Shown in pieces: positions 15,979 to 25,515 of a stretch of DNA of 64,000 bases. The translations under genes were made by a program, and so were the position numbers. Source of the stretch: Phycisphaeraceae bacterium (GTDB lineage Bacteria; Planctomycetota; Phycisphaerae; Phycisphaerales; UBA1924); assembly GCA_020639155.1 (NCBI GenBank), contig JACKHF010000001.1:62001-126000 (forward strand), written 5' to 3'. Each line of letters begins with the position of its first letter. The first letter of the stretch is position 1. The notes under the pieces are model-generated. The model was not told the DNA's origin, ran no database searches, and saw nothing but the letters and a program-made list of their open reading frames with translations.

Positions 15979-18900
15979 ACAGTCGAAGAAGCTGTGTGCG
16001 CACGCTGTTGAATGCGTAGTAGCGCTGCAGCTCGTACTGATGTCGCTCGGTGTACTTTGCTGCCTCGTCTCCCTCAAGGCTGTTCATCTTCCGATGCACC
16101 TTCTGGTACTCATCGAAGTCATTGAAGAACCGATCGAACGCCTGATGCTGGAACATGGTCTCACGCGCGAGGAACGAACGCAGCACGGGCAATCCCTCGA
16201 TGTCCTGCTGGCGCACGCGCTCACCCTTGGTCTCGCCCGTGACCATCGACACCATCGGATCGAGACCGAGCCCCACCACGTCCTCGCCGAGCCCGCCGAA
16301 ATACCCGCTGATCAGGTGATCGACTTTCGCGGGTGACACATCGAGCATCTTGCCGATCTGTCTGGCCGTCGCCGACGCGAACGCAGCGCCCTGGTCCGCT
16401 TCGGGCAATGTCTCATCGCCGCGGCTGACAATCGGGCGCTGGCGGAAGAAGTCGTAGTTGGCTGTAACCTCGATGAGCGGCTGCATGAATGCGACCATGA
16501 AGTCGGGGCGCAGCTGGTTTACAACCGCGGTCACCATGCCATCGGTCGCCCTTGGGTCCTTCCGCTCGCCGGTCTCTGGATTGATGCCAAGATGTGTTGC
16601 AAACAATCGTTCTGTCACGATCGAGGCGATGCCGAGCCCGTATGGCTTGGGGATGCGCGTGTACTGCATCTTGCCCTGCGCGTTGCGACCTCGCGGAATG
16701 AACCAGTAGCGATCACGCTGATCCTTGGGGATGGCCCAGTAGTCCTCGTCGTCGTAGTTGAGCAGCATGGTCACGATCGATGGCATCATGGTCAGGGCGA
16801 TCGTGCGCGTGACTGCCGTGATCGGATCTTCCTTGAAGAACCGGCCCAGCTTGTCTGTGCCGAGCATGGTGGCATTGAAGAACGGAACGTACTGGTTCAC
16901 TGCCTTTGAGAACGTGCCACCACGCTGGAAGTCGAGCGTGATATCGGCAGCGGCCTGCCCCGCTTCCATCAGGGCGCTGATGCCGGTCTCACCATCACGG
17001 ACAGCCTCGAACTCGCTGAACCGCGACAGGCGTTCGATTCCTCTGTTGCCAGCACGAATCGGCGCGAGCGTGGCAATGTCCTTCGCTGCTTCTGCTGCGA
17101 CCTTCCTCGCGTCCTGTCTGTACCTGAGCTTTGTACCGAAGATCATCGATGGCTTGATCACGTTTGTTTTCGGATCGATCGCATCAGAGAGGATCCCGCT
17201 CATGTCAGCGCCCGAGAGCAGGAACAGGCGCTCGATCTCGCCACCGGTGAATGCTTCATTCATCCCACGCACGCGCTGCTTCGCATCCTTGGGCAGATCC
17301 CGCCACCGTTTCTTGGTCATGACGACCGACTGGATCATGTCGCGGATCAGGTTGGGCAGGAAGAACGACGGGTTATTCGCCGTCGCACCCGCGCGGAGTG
17401 TCTTTGCGGGGATCGTCAGGAACCGGAGCAGTCCCTCGACCTGCTGTGGGTTGACCATACCCTCGATGAGCTTGAACAGGCGATCGTCCTTCGCCTCGTA
17501 CCACACACGCTTGCCATCGACAAGCACGCTGAACTGGCGCTTCTCCTTGTTCGCCTGCACGGAGTTCTCAAAGAACGTCGGCGTGTCCATGTTCTCGATC
17601 GCGTCGAAAACCGCGTCGCGCTCTGCCTCTGGCAATCGTGAGACGACTGGCCCGAGCTGGCTCAGCACCGACTGCTTGTATTGATCGTCATGCACGCGCT
17701 GCGGCTTCATCGGCGTGTCGATCTTGCCGATCCATCTCCCGATCTCTGGTATCGCCTTGTCATAGAGATCGGTGAAGGTGCGTGCCGTCGCGTTGAGCTG
17801 CGCGCGCGCGACGATTGTCTGGACGTTCGAGAGAAACGCTGCAATGGGATCGATCAGGTCCGCACCCTCACCGCTGAACCGCTTGATCCCGCTCGTCTGG
17901 TTCGTCATCGACTGGCGGTACCTGCCCATGCTCGCAGACGAGGTGTCCCCGTTCTCGTAACGGAACGTGATGTAATGCAGGTTCTTTGCGATGATCTGCT
18001 GCGCGCTCTCTTCGCTGATCAAGCCATGGTTGACCGCGTAGTGCCCGATCAGCCACTCGTTGAGCTTCTGGAAGTCGTCGGCTACGTCCTTGTAGTGCGG
18101 GTTGTCACGCTCGGACCGATCGACGAACGAGCGCAGCGATGCAGTGCTTTCTTCTGGCATGACCCTGAAGCCCTGGCTGCGCTTCTCGAGCGCACGCTTG
18201 GCGATCATGTAGTCTTCCCAGCCGCGGATGTCGTTCATCACGGGCGCGAGTGTCTGCTCGATGCTCTTGCCCGTCACACCCTCGCCGGGCTTGTTTGTGT
18301 CCCACGTGCCCCAGTGGAGCACGTGCTCGACGTGCCCGCCGATGAGCCCGTTGGTGCGCAGCGCCCTGATGTACGGGTCCTTGTCCGCTGGAAGGTCGAG
18401 CTTCAGGTCCTTGCGCATCGTGTCGGCCCGCTGCATCCGATCAAAGAGGTGCGTGCGGAGGCTGTCGTAGAAGTCACGCGCGTGCCGCCACGGGATGCGA
18501 CCTAGTGATGATCTGCGGTACTTTGCGACCGGGTTGTCCTGTGCCTCGGTCTGCTTGAACTGGGCACGAGCGCGCATCAGCGCGTTGTACGCCTCTGGGT
18601 GCTCTGCCATCATCTTTCCGACGACGGCCTTGTAGAGCGTCGGTGTCTGTGTCTTCAGGTGCGATGGGTCAACAACGAGATACCGAACGACCTCTGCCCA
18701 GCCTTCGCCCGCGTAGCCGATCGCGGGCTGTGTGTTTCCGTACAGTTGCTTGCCGAGCTTTGTCAGATCACCACGCCACTCCTTCGGGAACGTCAGATTG
18801 ATCGGTCGTCGCCGCTCGCCGGGCTTTGCGATCATCGACTCTCGGTATCCCGAGAACAGCATCTCATGGAGCGCGTGCCCGACCTCGTGGATGTGTGTAT

Positions 18901-21900
18901 CGACATCGGTGGCAGACTTGTTGCGTATCTCGCGTCGAAGCGGGCGGTAGAACCCGAGTGACCCGCCCATGCGACCCAACGAACGAGCACCGCCCGTCGC
19001 GGGCGCACTGAGGTTTAATGCCGACGACAGGTCCTCCATGATCTGCCGGTACGTGCGTGGCTGCTCCTTGCCCGCCCTGATGCGCTTGATCTGTCCGGGC
19101 AGCTTCTCGGGCCGGTCCTTTGCTGCCTGGGCGATGGTGCGATCAGTGACCTGTGTGGTTGGTGTGGTGCGCGTGTTCTGCGGAAAACCAGTGACCTTTG
19201 ACTGTCCTGCGTTCGCTCCAGCGCCAAGGTTCGGTATGGTGATATCAGGTTGTCCCGTGGGCGCAGCGGTCTGCTTGGGATTGCCCTCAATCTCGCTCCG
19301 AAGTGTCTGTGTATCTGTTTCTCTGCTTTTACCATTAGCGATCTGCCAAACAAGACGACGTGCCCTGCGCGATACACTTGGGTCACCACTATCAAAGTGG
19401 ACCATGAGTGCACCATGTGTCCCGTCCATGGTGCCTTTGTCGATACCATACAGAACAATCCGTCGTTTTCCGTTCCCTGCATCTTCAACCCGCGCGCCAC
19501 TGATTATTGCGGGAGAATCACCGTCAAAGAGAGACACGCGCCATGGGATACCAGTCGATCGCATTGCTTTCGCTGGTGATGGTCCGCTTTCAATTGTGTA
19601 GTCAGGCAGTTCTGCATCTCGCCTTGACTCTTCAACCGTGGGCTCATTCGCAGAGTTCAGGAGTCTTTCGGCGAGCGATGCTTCTTCAAGTTCGATCTGT
19701 GCCGTTGTCCATTCCCCCTCTGGAATCTCCTTCCCTTCTTGGGCCAGTGTTCCAAGCAGATTGATCTTCTTCTCAGCAGCAATAACCCGTTGCCCTTGCG
19801 GTGTCGATTCTCGTTTCGAGAGTGCTTCTGCTTTTCGCTGCTTTGTTGCAACACCCTTGGAACCTGCGCGTGATCTGGCTTTGCCAGACCGAACCGATCT
19901 GTCCCATGCAAGGTAAGCAGATCGCTCATCCTTGCTCATGTTGTTAATCGCGTCCTTGTATTCCACATGTTCGAGACCACGCATGTGGGACCATTTCATC
20001 GCGCCTTGCACACGTTCCAGCAGTTTGGTCTTTGTCTTTGGGCCATCGAGCACACCGAGCGATTCAGCGGCTTCGAGCAGGTCATCACGCGAGTCGGACA
20101 TCGAGTATTCGCGTTGCTCTACAGCCCCAGTTCCCGCCTGATCTGCTCGAACAGTATCGACCTCTGCACCGATCCCGGCTTGCGCTTGCCGCTGGTCCAC
20201 GGGCTGCCCGGCTGTTCTCGCTGGACTTCCCACTTCGCTCTCGGGTTGGGGTTGCTGCGCGACTTGAACCGGCGTTTGTTGCGACTGCTCTTGGCTGACA
20301 TTCGTTGGCTCCTGCATTGGCGAGACACCCGGACGATGCCCGAGCTGGGTTGTTGATCCGCTGTCGTCGATGTATCGAACATTCTCCATCTCGGTGGGCG
20401 GTGGCGTGTTCTTCATTTTCGACGGCGGGACAAGGCGACGGCTCAGATCAGAACGAACCGGCACACCTTCTTCCTGACCTTGGGAGAATGGTGTACGCGC
20501 AGGATCAGTCACAAGACCAGACTCGATAGCACGCGGGTCGATCTGTTGGCGATCCTGCGCCTGATCGAACGGCTCTGTCCCGCGCACACCCTGATCTGAA
20601 CCCGCACGATTTCGCAGCGCGTTGATCGTCATACCGGCACCACCGATGAGCGGGCCAGCCGCGGCACCGATCGCAGCCGCATCACCAACACCCTCGCCGA
20701 TGTGACGGTCCATGTCGTACACCGCCTTGTCAACGATGTTCTGCCCGACCTGCGCAAGCGCTTCCTCGATCGCGTTCGTTGCAGACGATGCGCCCAGTGC
20801 GCCAGCGATCGCCGACGCAGCCTTGCCCCTCTGCCCCCTCAGTAGCAGATCCCCGACCCGATTTATCGCTTTGCCACCGATGTTGCCGATCACACCGAGC
20901 CCGAGGCGCTCTGAGATGATCTCAACAGCAGCGTTGCCGATGCCGACCTTGAACATATCAGCGGTGTTGCGGTCGATCCCGTTGGCTTCAGCGTGCGCAA
21001 TATAGTCCTGCACACTCCCGCCGAATGCTTGTGTGCCCATGTTGGCGAGCGCGAGCGCCTTTGCACCCAACAAGTACGGCCCTGCTGTGCCAGCGACATT
21101 GCCAGTAATGCGACCCGCTGTGAACGCAGCACCTGCGCCATCCGGCCTGAACATGGTCGATGTTGCTCGCCCCGCGTCGTAGTAGGCGTTTGCCATCTGG
21201 CGCATCGGATCGTTCGCATCGTCGCGCACCTCGGGCAGCATGCGCCCATGTTCATCCTTGAGGTTGGCATCAATCAGCGCCCTGTTCCCCGATGCGTCGA
21301 TCGCCATCTCTGTCAACCTGTCGTAGCCGCCCTCAAGCGTGCCCCCGGCGGTTGTCAGCGCATGCGAGACAAGGTCACCAAGGCCGCCCTGCGCAATGCC
21401 CGCGCCAAGGTCGATCGCCTGCTTGATACCGGGTGTGCTGTACACCATGCCCGCGTAGCTTGGATCGGTCTGTGCCTGCCTCGCTGCGAGATACTGCTGC
21501 ACCTGCTGTGGTTGCATCTGCATCAGTGAGTGGATGACTTCTGGTGGAGCGTGCTGCGCGAGCTGCGCTCCCTCGTCCCCCTGTGTTGCGAGCCAAGTCC
21601 GGTACTCTGTGAGTGGCTGTGGTGCAGTCTCCATCTCGCGGAACTGGCGGGTAGGGTCACGAGCGTCGGGGTTGAATGCTGGGACAGGCAGTGCGCCGGG
21701 CATCTGTGCACGTTGCTGATCAACCCAGCGAGCGTCTGTCATGGGAGGCTGAGCAGCCGGAGCCGCCGTTGCCGCAAGCTGCTGCTCGATGTATATATCG
21801 AGTGCATCCATCGGCTGCGATGTCGGTGCTTGCCTCGTTGCTGCGAGTTGCTGCTCGATGTAGAGATCAAGCTCATCCAGGCCATCGGTCTCAGGCCGTG

Positions 21901-21961
21901 CTGGCTGAACTGGCTGTACTGGAGCGGGTGGCCCGAACTGGGTTGTGGCGAGTCGTGTCAT
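15845..21961 (-). CDS. Giant polyvalent virion protein with HEVGH motif and LPD38-like region
   Basis: This is a 2,038-residue protein. The N-terminus has two copies of a YIEQQLAAT motif in Pro/Gln-rich linkers. Residues about 180-480 are Ala/Gly-rich and helical, with hydrophobic stretches. A metalloprotease-like motif HEVGHAL lies at 1025-1031, with a downstream EGWAE glutamate that could be the third ligand. The C-terminal third (IPAKTLRAGATANNPSFFLP, then LIRDM) matches the large-polyvalent-protein domain LPD38, found in proteins that podoviruses inject with their DNA. ATG 21961 was chosen because the shared hairpin and GGGG lie just upstream. It is the last gene of the late block. Injection with the genome is inferred. 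Confidence 0.75.
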   Translation of the reverse strand: MTRLATTQFGPPAPVQPVQPARPETDGLDELDLYIEQQLAATRQAPTSQPMDALDIYIEQQLAATAAPAAQPPMTDARWVDQQRAQMPGALPVPAFNPDARDPTRQFREMETAPQPLTEYRTWLATQGDEGAQLAQHAPPEVIHSLMQMQPQQVQQYLAARQAQTDPSYAGMVYSTPGIKQAIDLGAGIAQGGLGDLVSHALTTAGGTLEGGYDRLTEMAIDASGNRALIDANLKDEHGRMLPEVRDDANDPMRQMANAYYDAGRATSTMFRPDGAGAAFTAGRITGNVAGTAGPYLLGAKALALANMGTQAFGGSVQDYIAHAEANGIDRNTADMFKVGIGNAAVEIISERLGLGVIGNIGGKAINRVGDLLLRGQRGKAASAIAGALGASSATNAIEEALAQVGQNIVDKAVYDMDRHIGEGVGDAAAIGAAAGPLIGGAGMTINALRNRAGSDQGVRGTEPFDQAQDRQQIDPRAIESGLVTDPARTPFSQGQEEGVPVRSDLSRRLVPPSKMKNTPPPTEMENVRYIDDSGSTTQLGHRPGVSPMQEPTNVSQEQSQQTPVQVAQQPQPESEVGSPARTAGQPVDQRQAQAGIGAEVDTVRADQAGTGAVEQREYSMSDSRDDLLEAAESLGVLDGPKTKTKLLERVQGAMKWSHMRGLEHVEYKDAINNMSKDERSAYLAWDRSVRSGKARSRAGSKGVATKQRKAEALSKRESTPQGQRVIAAEKKINLLGTLAQEGKEIPEGEWTTAQIELEEASLAERLLNSANEPTVEESRRDAELPDYTIESGPSPAKAMRSTGIPWRVSLFDGDSPAIISGARVEDAGNGKRRIVLYGIDKGTMDGTHGALMVHFDSGDPSVSRRARRLVWQIANGKSRETDTQTLRSEIEGNPKQTAAPTGQPDITIPNLGAGANAGQSKVTGFPQNTRTTPTTQVTDRTIAQAAKDRPEKLPGQIKRIRAGKEQPRTYRQIMEDLSSALNLSAPATGGARSLGRMGGSLGFYRPLRREIRNKSATDVDTHIHEVGHALHEMLFSGYRESMIAKPGERRRPINLTFPKEWRGDLTKLGKQLYGNTQPAIGYAGEGWAEVVRYLVVDPSHLKTQTPTLYKAVVGKMMAEHPEAYNALMRARAQFKQTEAQDNPVAKYRRSSLGRIPWRHARDFYDSLRTHLFDRMQRADTMRKDLKLDLPADKDPYIRALRTNGLIGGHVEHVLHWGTWDTNKPGEGVTGKSIEQTLAPVMNDIRGWEDYMIAKRALEKRSQGFRVMPEESTASLRSFVDRSERDNPHYKDVADDFQKLNEWLIGHYAVNHGLISEESAQQIIAKNLHYITFRYENGDTSSASMGRYRQSMTNQTSGIKRFSGEGADLIDPIAAFLSNVQTIVARAQLNATARTFTDLYDKAIPEIGRWIGKIDTPMKPQRVHDDQYKQSVLSQLGPVVSRLPEAERDAVFDAIENMDTPTFFENSVQANKEKRQFSVLVDGKRVWYEAKDDRLFKLIEGMVNPQQVEGLLRFLTIPAKTLRAGATANNPSFFLPNLIRDMIQSVVMTKKRWRDLPKDAKQRVRGMNEAFTGGEIERLFLLSGADMSGILSDAIDPKTNVIKPSMIFGTKLRYRQDARKVAAEAAKDIATLAPIRAGNRGIERLSRFSEFEAVRDGETGISALMEAGQAAADITLDFQRGGTFSKAVNQYVPFFNATMLGTDKLGRFFKEDPITAVTRTIALTMMPSIVTMLLNYDDEDYWAIPKDQRDRYWFIPRGRNAQGKMQYTRIPKPYGLGIASIVTERLFATHLGINPETGERKDPRATDGMVTAVVNQLRPDFMVAFMQPLIEVTANYDFFRQRPIVSRGDETLPEADQGAAFASATARQIGKMLDVSPAKVDHLISGYFGGLGEDVVGLGLDPMVSMVTGETKGERVRQQDIEGLPVLRSFLARETMFQHQAFDRFFNDFDEYQKVHRKMNSLEGDEAAKYTERHQYELQRYYAFNSVRTQLLRLFKERRNVIEQAKEDPEKAERRLLELQRAGLSMIQGLYRSTRRSR

Positions 21962-21997
21962 GTGATACCCCAAACGCAATGCGCTGGGGTGGGCGAC
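21962..21997 (-). promoter_or_regulatory. Conserved 5' hairpin element, copy 2
   Basis: On the minus strand the stretch just before ATG 21961 reads GTCGCCC, then a stem CCCCA/TGGGG with an inner CGC/GCG around ATT, then TATCAC and the ATG. The 13 bases at 21959-21971 are identical to those at 39395-39407 before the first late gene. The stem differs from the other copy by paired changes. The GGGG of the stem is the only ribosome-binding site. A possible -10 box (TACAGT) lies at 22008-22003. Confidence 0.6.
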
Positions 21998-22094
21998 CGA
22001 GAACTGTAGGTATTTCGCCGTAAAACATGGAGTATGACCCACAGAACATCGTCATCTATCTGAATCGTGTACCATGATCGACGGAGGTCCATCC

Positions 22095-22445
22095 ATGACG
22101 ATCGAGACCGCAATCAAACCTGACTTTCAGTGGGCTGGTTATGTCAGCCAATTTCATGGGCTCTGCTTGGACAACAGGAACGATCCGGGCTTGTTCACTG
22201 GCAAGGGGGCGAACTGGAACCTGGTGAACCAGACCAATCGCGGCACGCCAATCTCGCCACACGTAATACGCGACCGTTTCGTTAACTTCCTTGTCGGTTT
22301 TGCGGGCCCTGGCATACACCGCATCGCCATGCACGGCGATATCGAGGGCGAGTGGTTCGTGCGCGTTGATGAGAACAAACATGGCGAACTGATAGAGCCG
22401 CATCTCGAAGCCCCCGAATGCACAATCCTCAACAGATTTGAATAG
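22095..22445 (+). CDS. Unrecognised protein of the moron-like cassette
   Basis: This 116-residue soluble protein starts at ATG 22095 with GGAGG seven bases upstream. It contains several aromatic and charged residues (DFQWAGYVSQFHG; HGDIEGEWFVRVDEN) and no membrane segment. It is the first of three plus-strand genes placed between two minus-strand structural genes. Such lone, oppositely oriented insertions are typical of morons that act during lysogeny. A weak TACCAT -10 box lies near 22070. No family is recognised. Confidence 0.6.
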   Translation: MTIETAIKPDFQWAGYVSQFHGLCLDNRNDPGLFTGKGANWNLVNQTNRGTPISPHVIRDRFVNFLVGFAGPGIHRIAMHGDIEGEWFVRVDENKHGELIEPHLEAPECTILNRFE

Positions 22446-22451
22446 AGACCT

Positions 22452-22967
22452 ATGCGCAGATACAAGCTACTGATTTTGTCAATACTCATCATCGCGATTT
22501 CTTACGCGTGCGTGGCAGTGGTGATGTACTTCCAAGAGCAGCGAGATGGCAATGAAACTACCAAGTCACTGATCGCGGTAGGGCTCACGTTATTACTAAT
22601 TGTCCCATTGCTGAGTGTCGCTCTACAGCTCGGCGGCAAGATCGAGGTCAAAGAACTGTTCAACTGGAGGCCGGCTGTGCCATCGCTCGTTCGTAACAAG
22701 TCCGCCGTTCGTGCGGCCTCATTCGTCATCGGAGTGGGCTTGTTGGCGTTCGGTCTCGCGAACGGGTACGCGATGGATGTGGTGCTCGTTGGTAAGTCTG
22801 ACTTTGTGTTCGGCTTTGACACAGATAACAACAGCATGCGCAAGGCAACCATCGACCCGTACTACAAGTACATGCTTCCACGCCACATCCTTCCGATCAA
22901 GATCGGGTCAATGCTTGTTGCGTGGCCTGTGTTCTCCGTTGTAGCACAGAGGAGTGATAATCAATGA
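22452..22967 (+). CDS. Four-helix membrane protein of the moron-like cassette
   Basis: This 171-residue protein has four predicted membrane helices at about 7-27, 40-60, 92-113 and 140-162. The loop between helices 3 and 4 (FDTDNNSMRKATIDPYYKYM) is polar. The C-terminal segment MLPRHILPIKIGSMLV resembles the corresponding end of the next gene, so the two are probably paralogues. It overlaps that gene by ATGA. An envelope role, for example exclusion of other phages, is a reasonable but unproven idea. Confidence 0.65.
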   Translation: MRRYKLLILSILIIAISYACVAVVMYFQEQRDGNETTKSLIAVGLTLLLIVPLLSVALQLGGKIEVKELFNWRPAVPSLVRNKSAVRAASFVIGVGLLAFGLANGYAMDVVLVGKSDFVFGFDTDNNSMRKATIDPYYKYMLPRHILPIKIGSMLVAWPVFSVVAQRSDNQ

Positions 22968-23236
22968 ACCAAATCAAACCCATCATCTTCGCGATCGGCT
23001 GCGCTCTCATTGCATATGGCATCGCTATGGGCTGGACGATCGGAAGATTCACCGTGCTTGAGCCCTCACCTCCAGCAGAGTACCAGCCAGAGCGTTCATT
23101 TTATTCACAGGCATTGAGCCCATATGTTGGATATTGCATACCTAGATCAATAGCACCGATAGCAATAGGCGCGGGGCTGTGCGGCTATGTCATCGCATCT
23201 CGACGGACGACCGCAACTGCTCCACACGCTGCCTGA
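22964..23236 (+). CDS. Two-helix membrane protein, shorter paralogue of its neighbour
   Basis: This 90-residue protein begins at the ATGA overlap. Helices at about 7-28 (IIFAIGCALIAYGIAMGWTI) and 64-82 flank a polar loop. The end (YCIPRSIAPIAIGAGLCGYV) lines up with the last helix of the preceding protein, as expected of a truncated duplicate. The stop overlaps the convergent coiled-coil structural gene by 47 bases. The two membrane proteins may form a heteromeric complex. Confidence 0.6.
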   Translation: MNQIKPIIFAIGCALIAYGIAMGWTIGRFTVLEPSPPAEYQPERSFYSQALSPYVGYCIPRSIAPIAIGAGLCGYVIASRRTTATAPHAA

Positions 23237-24518
23237 CCTGTTGTCTGGATGGCTCAAGACCGAGTGGCGCGAGTTCTTTACGCAACTGTTCTTGTGCTTG
23301 CAATACAAGGCCAGCAGTTACTTGATCGACTCGAACCTCGGTAGATTGGCCCTCGCCCTTCACAGAACCGTTATGCGGGACAGGTTCGCTGTTCCCGGTC
23401 TTCATCTGCTTCCACTGAGTCTCTATCTGGTCGCGCTCTTTAATAGCCTGTTCTTTCTTTGTGTTGAGGTCTTCGAGAGCGACACGCTTGTCGTCTTCAT
23501 ACATCGCCTTGTTGTTTTTTACTTCTCGTATCTCTCGTTCGATAGCTTCAACAAGATCATTCGCTTTTCTAATATCGTACTCGACCACATCGAGCATGCC
23601 CTTTTCTGCTTGATTCTGGTACTGGCTCGGCCCAAGCGCAGCCCTTGACGTTGTCATATCCATCCCAATATCGCCGCCAGTCAAGTAGGTTGCTGTCATT
23701 GCTGCTTGTTCTGGTCGAATGTTGGGTATGGCAGAAGCGTTCGCGAGATGATTGTCGTACGCTCTTCGGGTCATCTCCGGAGTCATCGGCATCTCGCCGC
23801 GGCTGATGCGATCGTTCAATGAGGCTCTGATATTGCTCTTGTTTAAGATCCGCTCGCGCTCCACATCGTTGGTCGCTTCTGCAAACATCCGATGGGCCTC
23901 GTCAACCTCTTCACTCGTCAGCTCTTCATAGCCAGTGAACTCTTCAATGTTCTGAAGGAACTGCTTGTATTTCTCGTGGAGCCTCGCGCGTTCTGAATCC
24001 GTCCTGAGCTGCTTCATCCATCCGTTGCGCACATCAGGGCTCGCGTAACTCATGGCGTGTGCATACCGATCGAGGTCCCCAACAACATCCACTGGACCAT
24101 TTGGCCCGACGGGGTTCGCCGTCGCCATGTAATCTTGCTCGATGAGGCTTCGGTTCGCCTGGACAAGACGCTGCTCTTCCGCAAGCAGCCTCTCTCGTTC
24201 CATCGCAGCCGCGTTCGCACGCTCGGCGCTTCTCAGAGCGTCCTGCTCGCGACCATACTCGAACCGCTCACGGCTCAGCGCGTTGTCTGCCATCGCGTTG
24301 CGCTGATTGAAAGCAGTGTTCTGCCTCCGCTCACGATCGAGCATCGCCTGTCGACGCTGCGCCTGCTGGTCCGCAAGCGTGCGGTACGCGACTTCCGCCT
24401 CGTACTGGCGTGTCCGCTCGGCATCGCGCTCCGCCTGCTGCTTGAGCTGGAGTTGTTGCAGCGCAAGCGCAAGCCCGCCCTGAATCGAGTTTGCAAGACC
24501 TGTATCAAAGACGCTCAT
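23190..24518 (-). CDS. Coiled-coil internal-virion-like protein
   Basis: This 442-residue protein is dominated by long Glu/Arg/Gln/Ala helices, notably 20-125 (ERDAERTRQYEAEVAYRTLA) and 300-440, so it is strongly coiled coil. It opens with a small-residue-rich helix (FDTGLANSIQGGLALALQQL) like those of podoviral internal or ejection proteins. It lies among virion genes between the tail proteins and the giant polyvalent protein. GGAG precedes the ATG. The ejection role comes from composition and position. Confidence 0.6.
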   Translation of the reverse strand: MSVFDTGLANSIQGGLALALQQLQLKQQAERDAERTRQYEAEVAYRTLADQQAQRRQAMLDRERRQNTAFNQRNAMADNALSRERFEYGREQDALRSAERANAAAMERERLLAEEQRLVQANRSLIEQDYMATANPVGPNGPVDVVGDLDRYAHAMSYASPDVRNGWMKQLRTDSERARLHEKYKQFLQNIEEFTGYEELTSEEVDEAHRMFAEATNDVERERILNKSNIRASLNDRISRGEMPMTPEMTRRAYDNHLANASAIPNIRPEQAAMTATYLTGGDIGMDMTTSRAALGPSQYQNQAEKGMLDVVEYDIRKANDLVEAIEREIREVKNNKAMYEDDKRVALEDLNTKKEQAIKERDQIETQWKQMKTGNSEPVPHNGSVKGEGQSTEVRVDQVTAGLVLQAQEQLRKELAPLGLEPSRQQVRQRVEQLRSSVEMR

Positions 24519-24727
24519 GTTTCGTTCTCCAGAATCCGGAGCAGTTCCTCTTTGGTTCCAAGGCGATGATTACTGCTGTGTCTGTAGTACTCAGGATGCA
24601 GATGCGCACGATTGAACGCGTCGTGAAACTCCCTTGGCCCTCTGATGCCTCGGCACTCATTGAGGAAGTACATCACGCCCCTGTATCGCATTACACGCAT
24701 GAGTTCTCTTGTTGATCCGACGCTCAT
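24515..24727 (-). CDS. Unrecognised 70-residue phage protein
   Basis: A small basic protein (MSVGSTRELMRVMRYRGVMY) with a C-terminal helix (GTKEELLRILENE). Both ends are ATGA overlaps with neighbours (24515-24518 and 24724-24727), which strongly supports translation as part of the late block. No family is recognised. Confidence 0.6.
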   Translation of the reverse strand: MSVGSTRELMRVMRYRGVMYFLNECRGIRGPREFHDAFNRAHLHPEYYRHSSNHRLGTKEELLRILENET

Positions 24728-24996
24728 AGGGATCCTTGATAATCGTCTCTGCGTCGAACCTCACGGATCGATCTGTATCCTTCAACAAACAGTTCGTTCA
24801 GTTTCTTGTCGTCGGTCTCGCCATTGACATGCACATCTAGCACGTCTTCATCTTTGAGGTTCTCGTGAATAATGACGCAGTGAGTGAAACGACGCATCAG
24901 TTCTTCAGCGAGGTCTGTCGCGCTCGCATCGCAGATCGGCGTTGTGTTCTCAGTATCTGAATCAAAGTCGTTGTAAGACAGAGTGTTCATCATCAC
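24724..24996 (-). CDS. Unrecognised 90-residue acidic phage protein
   Basis: The product is acidic at its N-terminus (YNDFDSDTENTTP), followed by a helix and strands (CVIIHENLKDEDVLDVHV), with a basic end. It is linked by ATGA to the next gene downstream and separated by one base from the upstream gene. It probably encodes a minor virion or assembly protein, judged only by context. Confidence 0.55.
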   Translation of the reverse strand: MMMNTLSYNDFDSDTENTTPICDASATDLAEELMRRFTHCVIIHENLKDEDVLDVHVNGETDDKKLNELFVEGYRSIREVRRRDDYQGSL

Positions 24997-24997
24997 C

Positions 24998-25513
24998 TCA
25001 GTTCACGATGCACGCCTGCACACGCACATCGCTCGTGTTCCTGTTCAGCACGGCAACCGCGTACACACGATGTGTCACGCCCGAGCCCTGCCACGCGCTT
25101 GGAAAACCGCCCGTCTCCCCGAACCGATCGCCCTCGCCCGCGCCGGAGAGCGCCAGCACCTCGTCGTCGTTGATGATGCACGGAAGGTTGCACTTGCCGG
25201 GCCACGGCATCCACGCCTCGTTCGATCCAGTTGGGGTCAGATCAGTCGTGGACGTCGGGGTGTCAATCAGCACAGACACATCGACTGTTCCCGTGCCAAC
25301 AGGCTCGATCGTGATGGTCTCGAACGTCTGCTGTCCGGTGGTAAACTCCCAGACCTTCACCATCTCGTCCTGGCCGAGCACAAACTCTCGCTTGTCCATC
25401 CGGCCATCGGTGAGCGAGATCGTGTTGACCATCGCGCGCCCCTCGGGAAATACGCTGCTGGCACCGTCCTTGCGGACTGCCTGTGAGAATGTCGTGCGCA
25501 TCTCTGCTGCCAT
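24998..25513 (-). CDS. Virion protein, beta-rich, unrecognised
   Basis: This 171-residue protein is mostly short strands (FETITIEPVGTGTVDVSVLI) with no membrane segment. It has a small-residue-rich loop around AGEGDRFGETGGFPSAWQG. The composition is typical of capsid decoration, head-completion or tail-knob proteins. It sits two bases before the stop of the internal-protein gene and in the tight late block. Exact role unknown. Confidence 0.6.
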   Translation of the reverse strand: MAAEMRTTFSQAVRKDGASSVFPEGRAMVNTISLTDGRMDKREFVLGQDEMVKVWEFTTGQQTFETITIEPVGTGTVDVSVLIDTPTSTTDLTPTGSNEAWMPWPGKCNLPCIINDDEVLALSGAGEGDRFGETGGFPSAWQGSGVTHRVYAVAVLNRNTSDVRVQACIVN

Positions 25514-25515
25514 GG

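Noticed and set aside
16758..18505. Two long plus-strand frames opposite the polyvalent protein
   Set aside because: They lie entirely inside a protein with LPD38-like sequence and have no domain or ribosome-binding site.
23187..23648. 153-codon plus-strand frame opposite the coiled-coil protein
   Set aside because: It is Leu/Phe-rich antisense of a Glu/Arg/Lys-rich helix and has no start signal.
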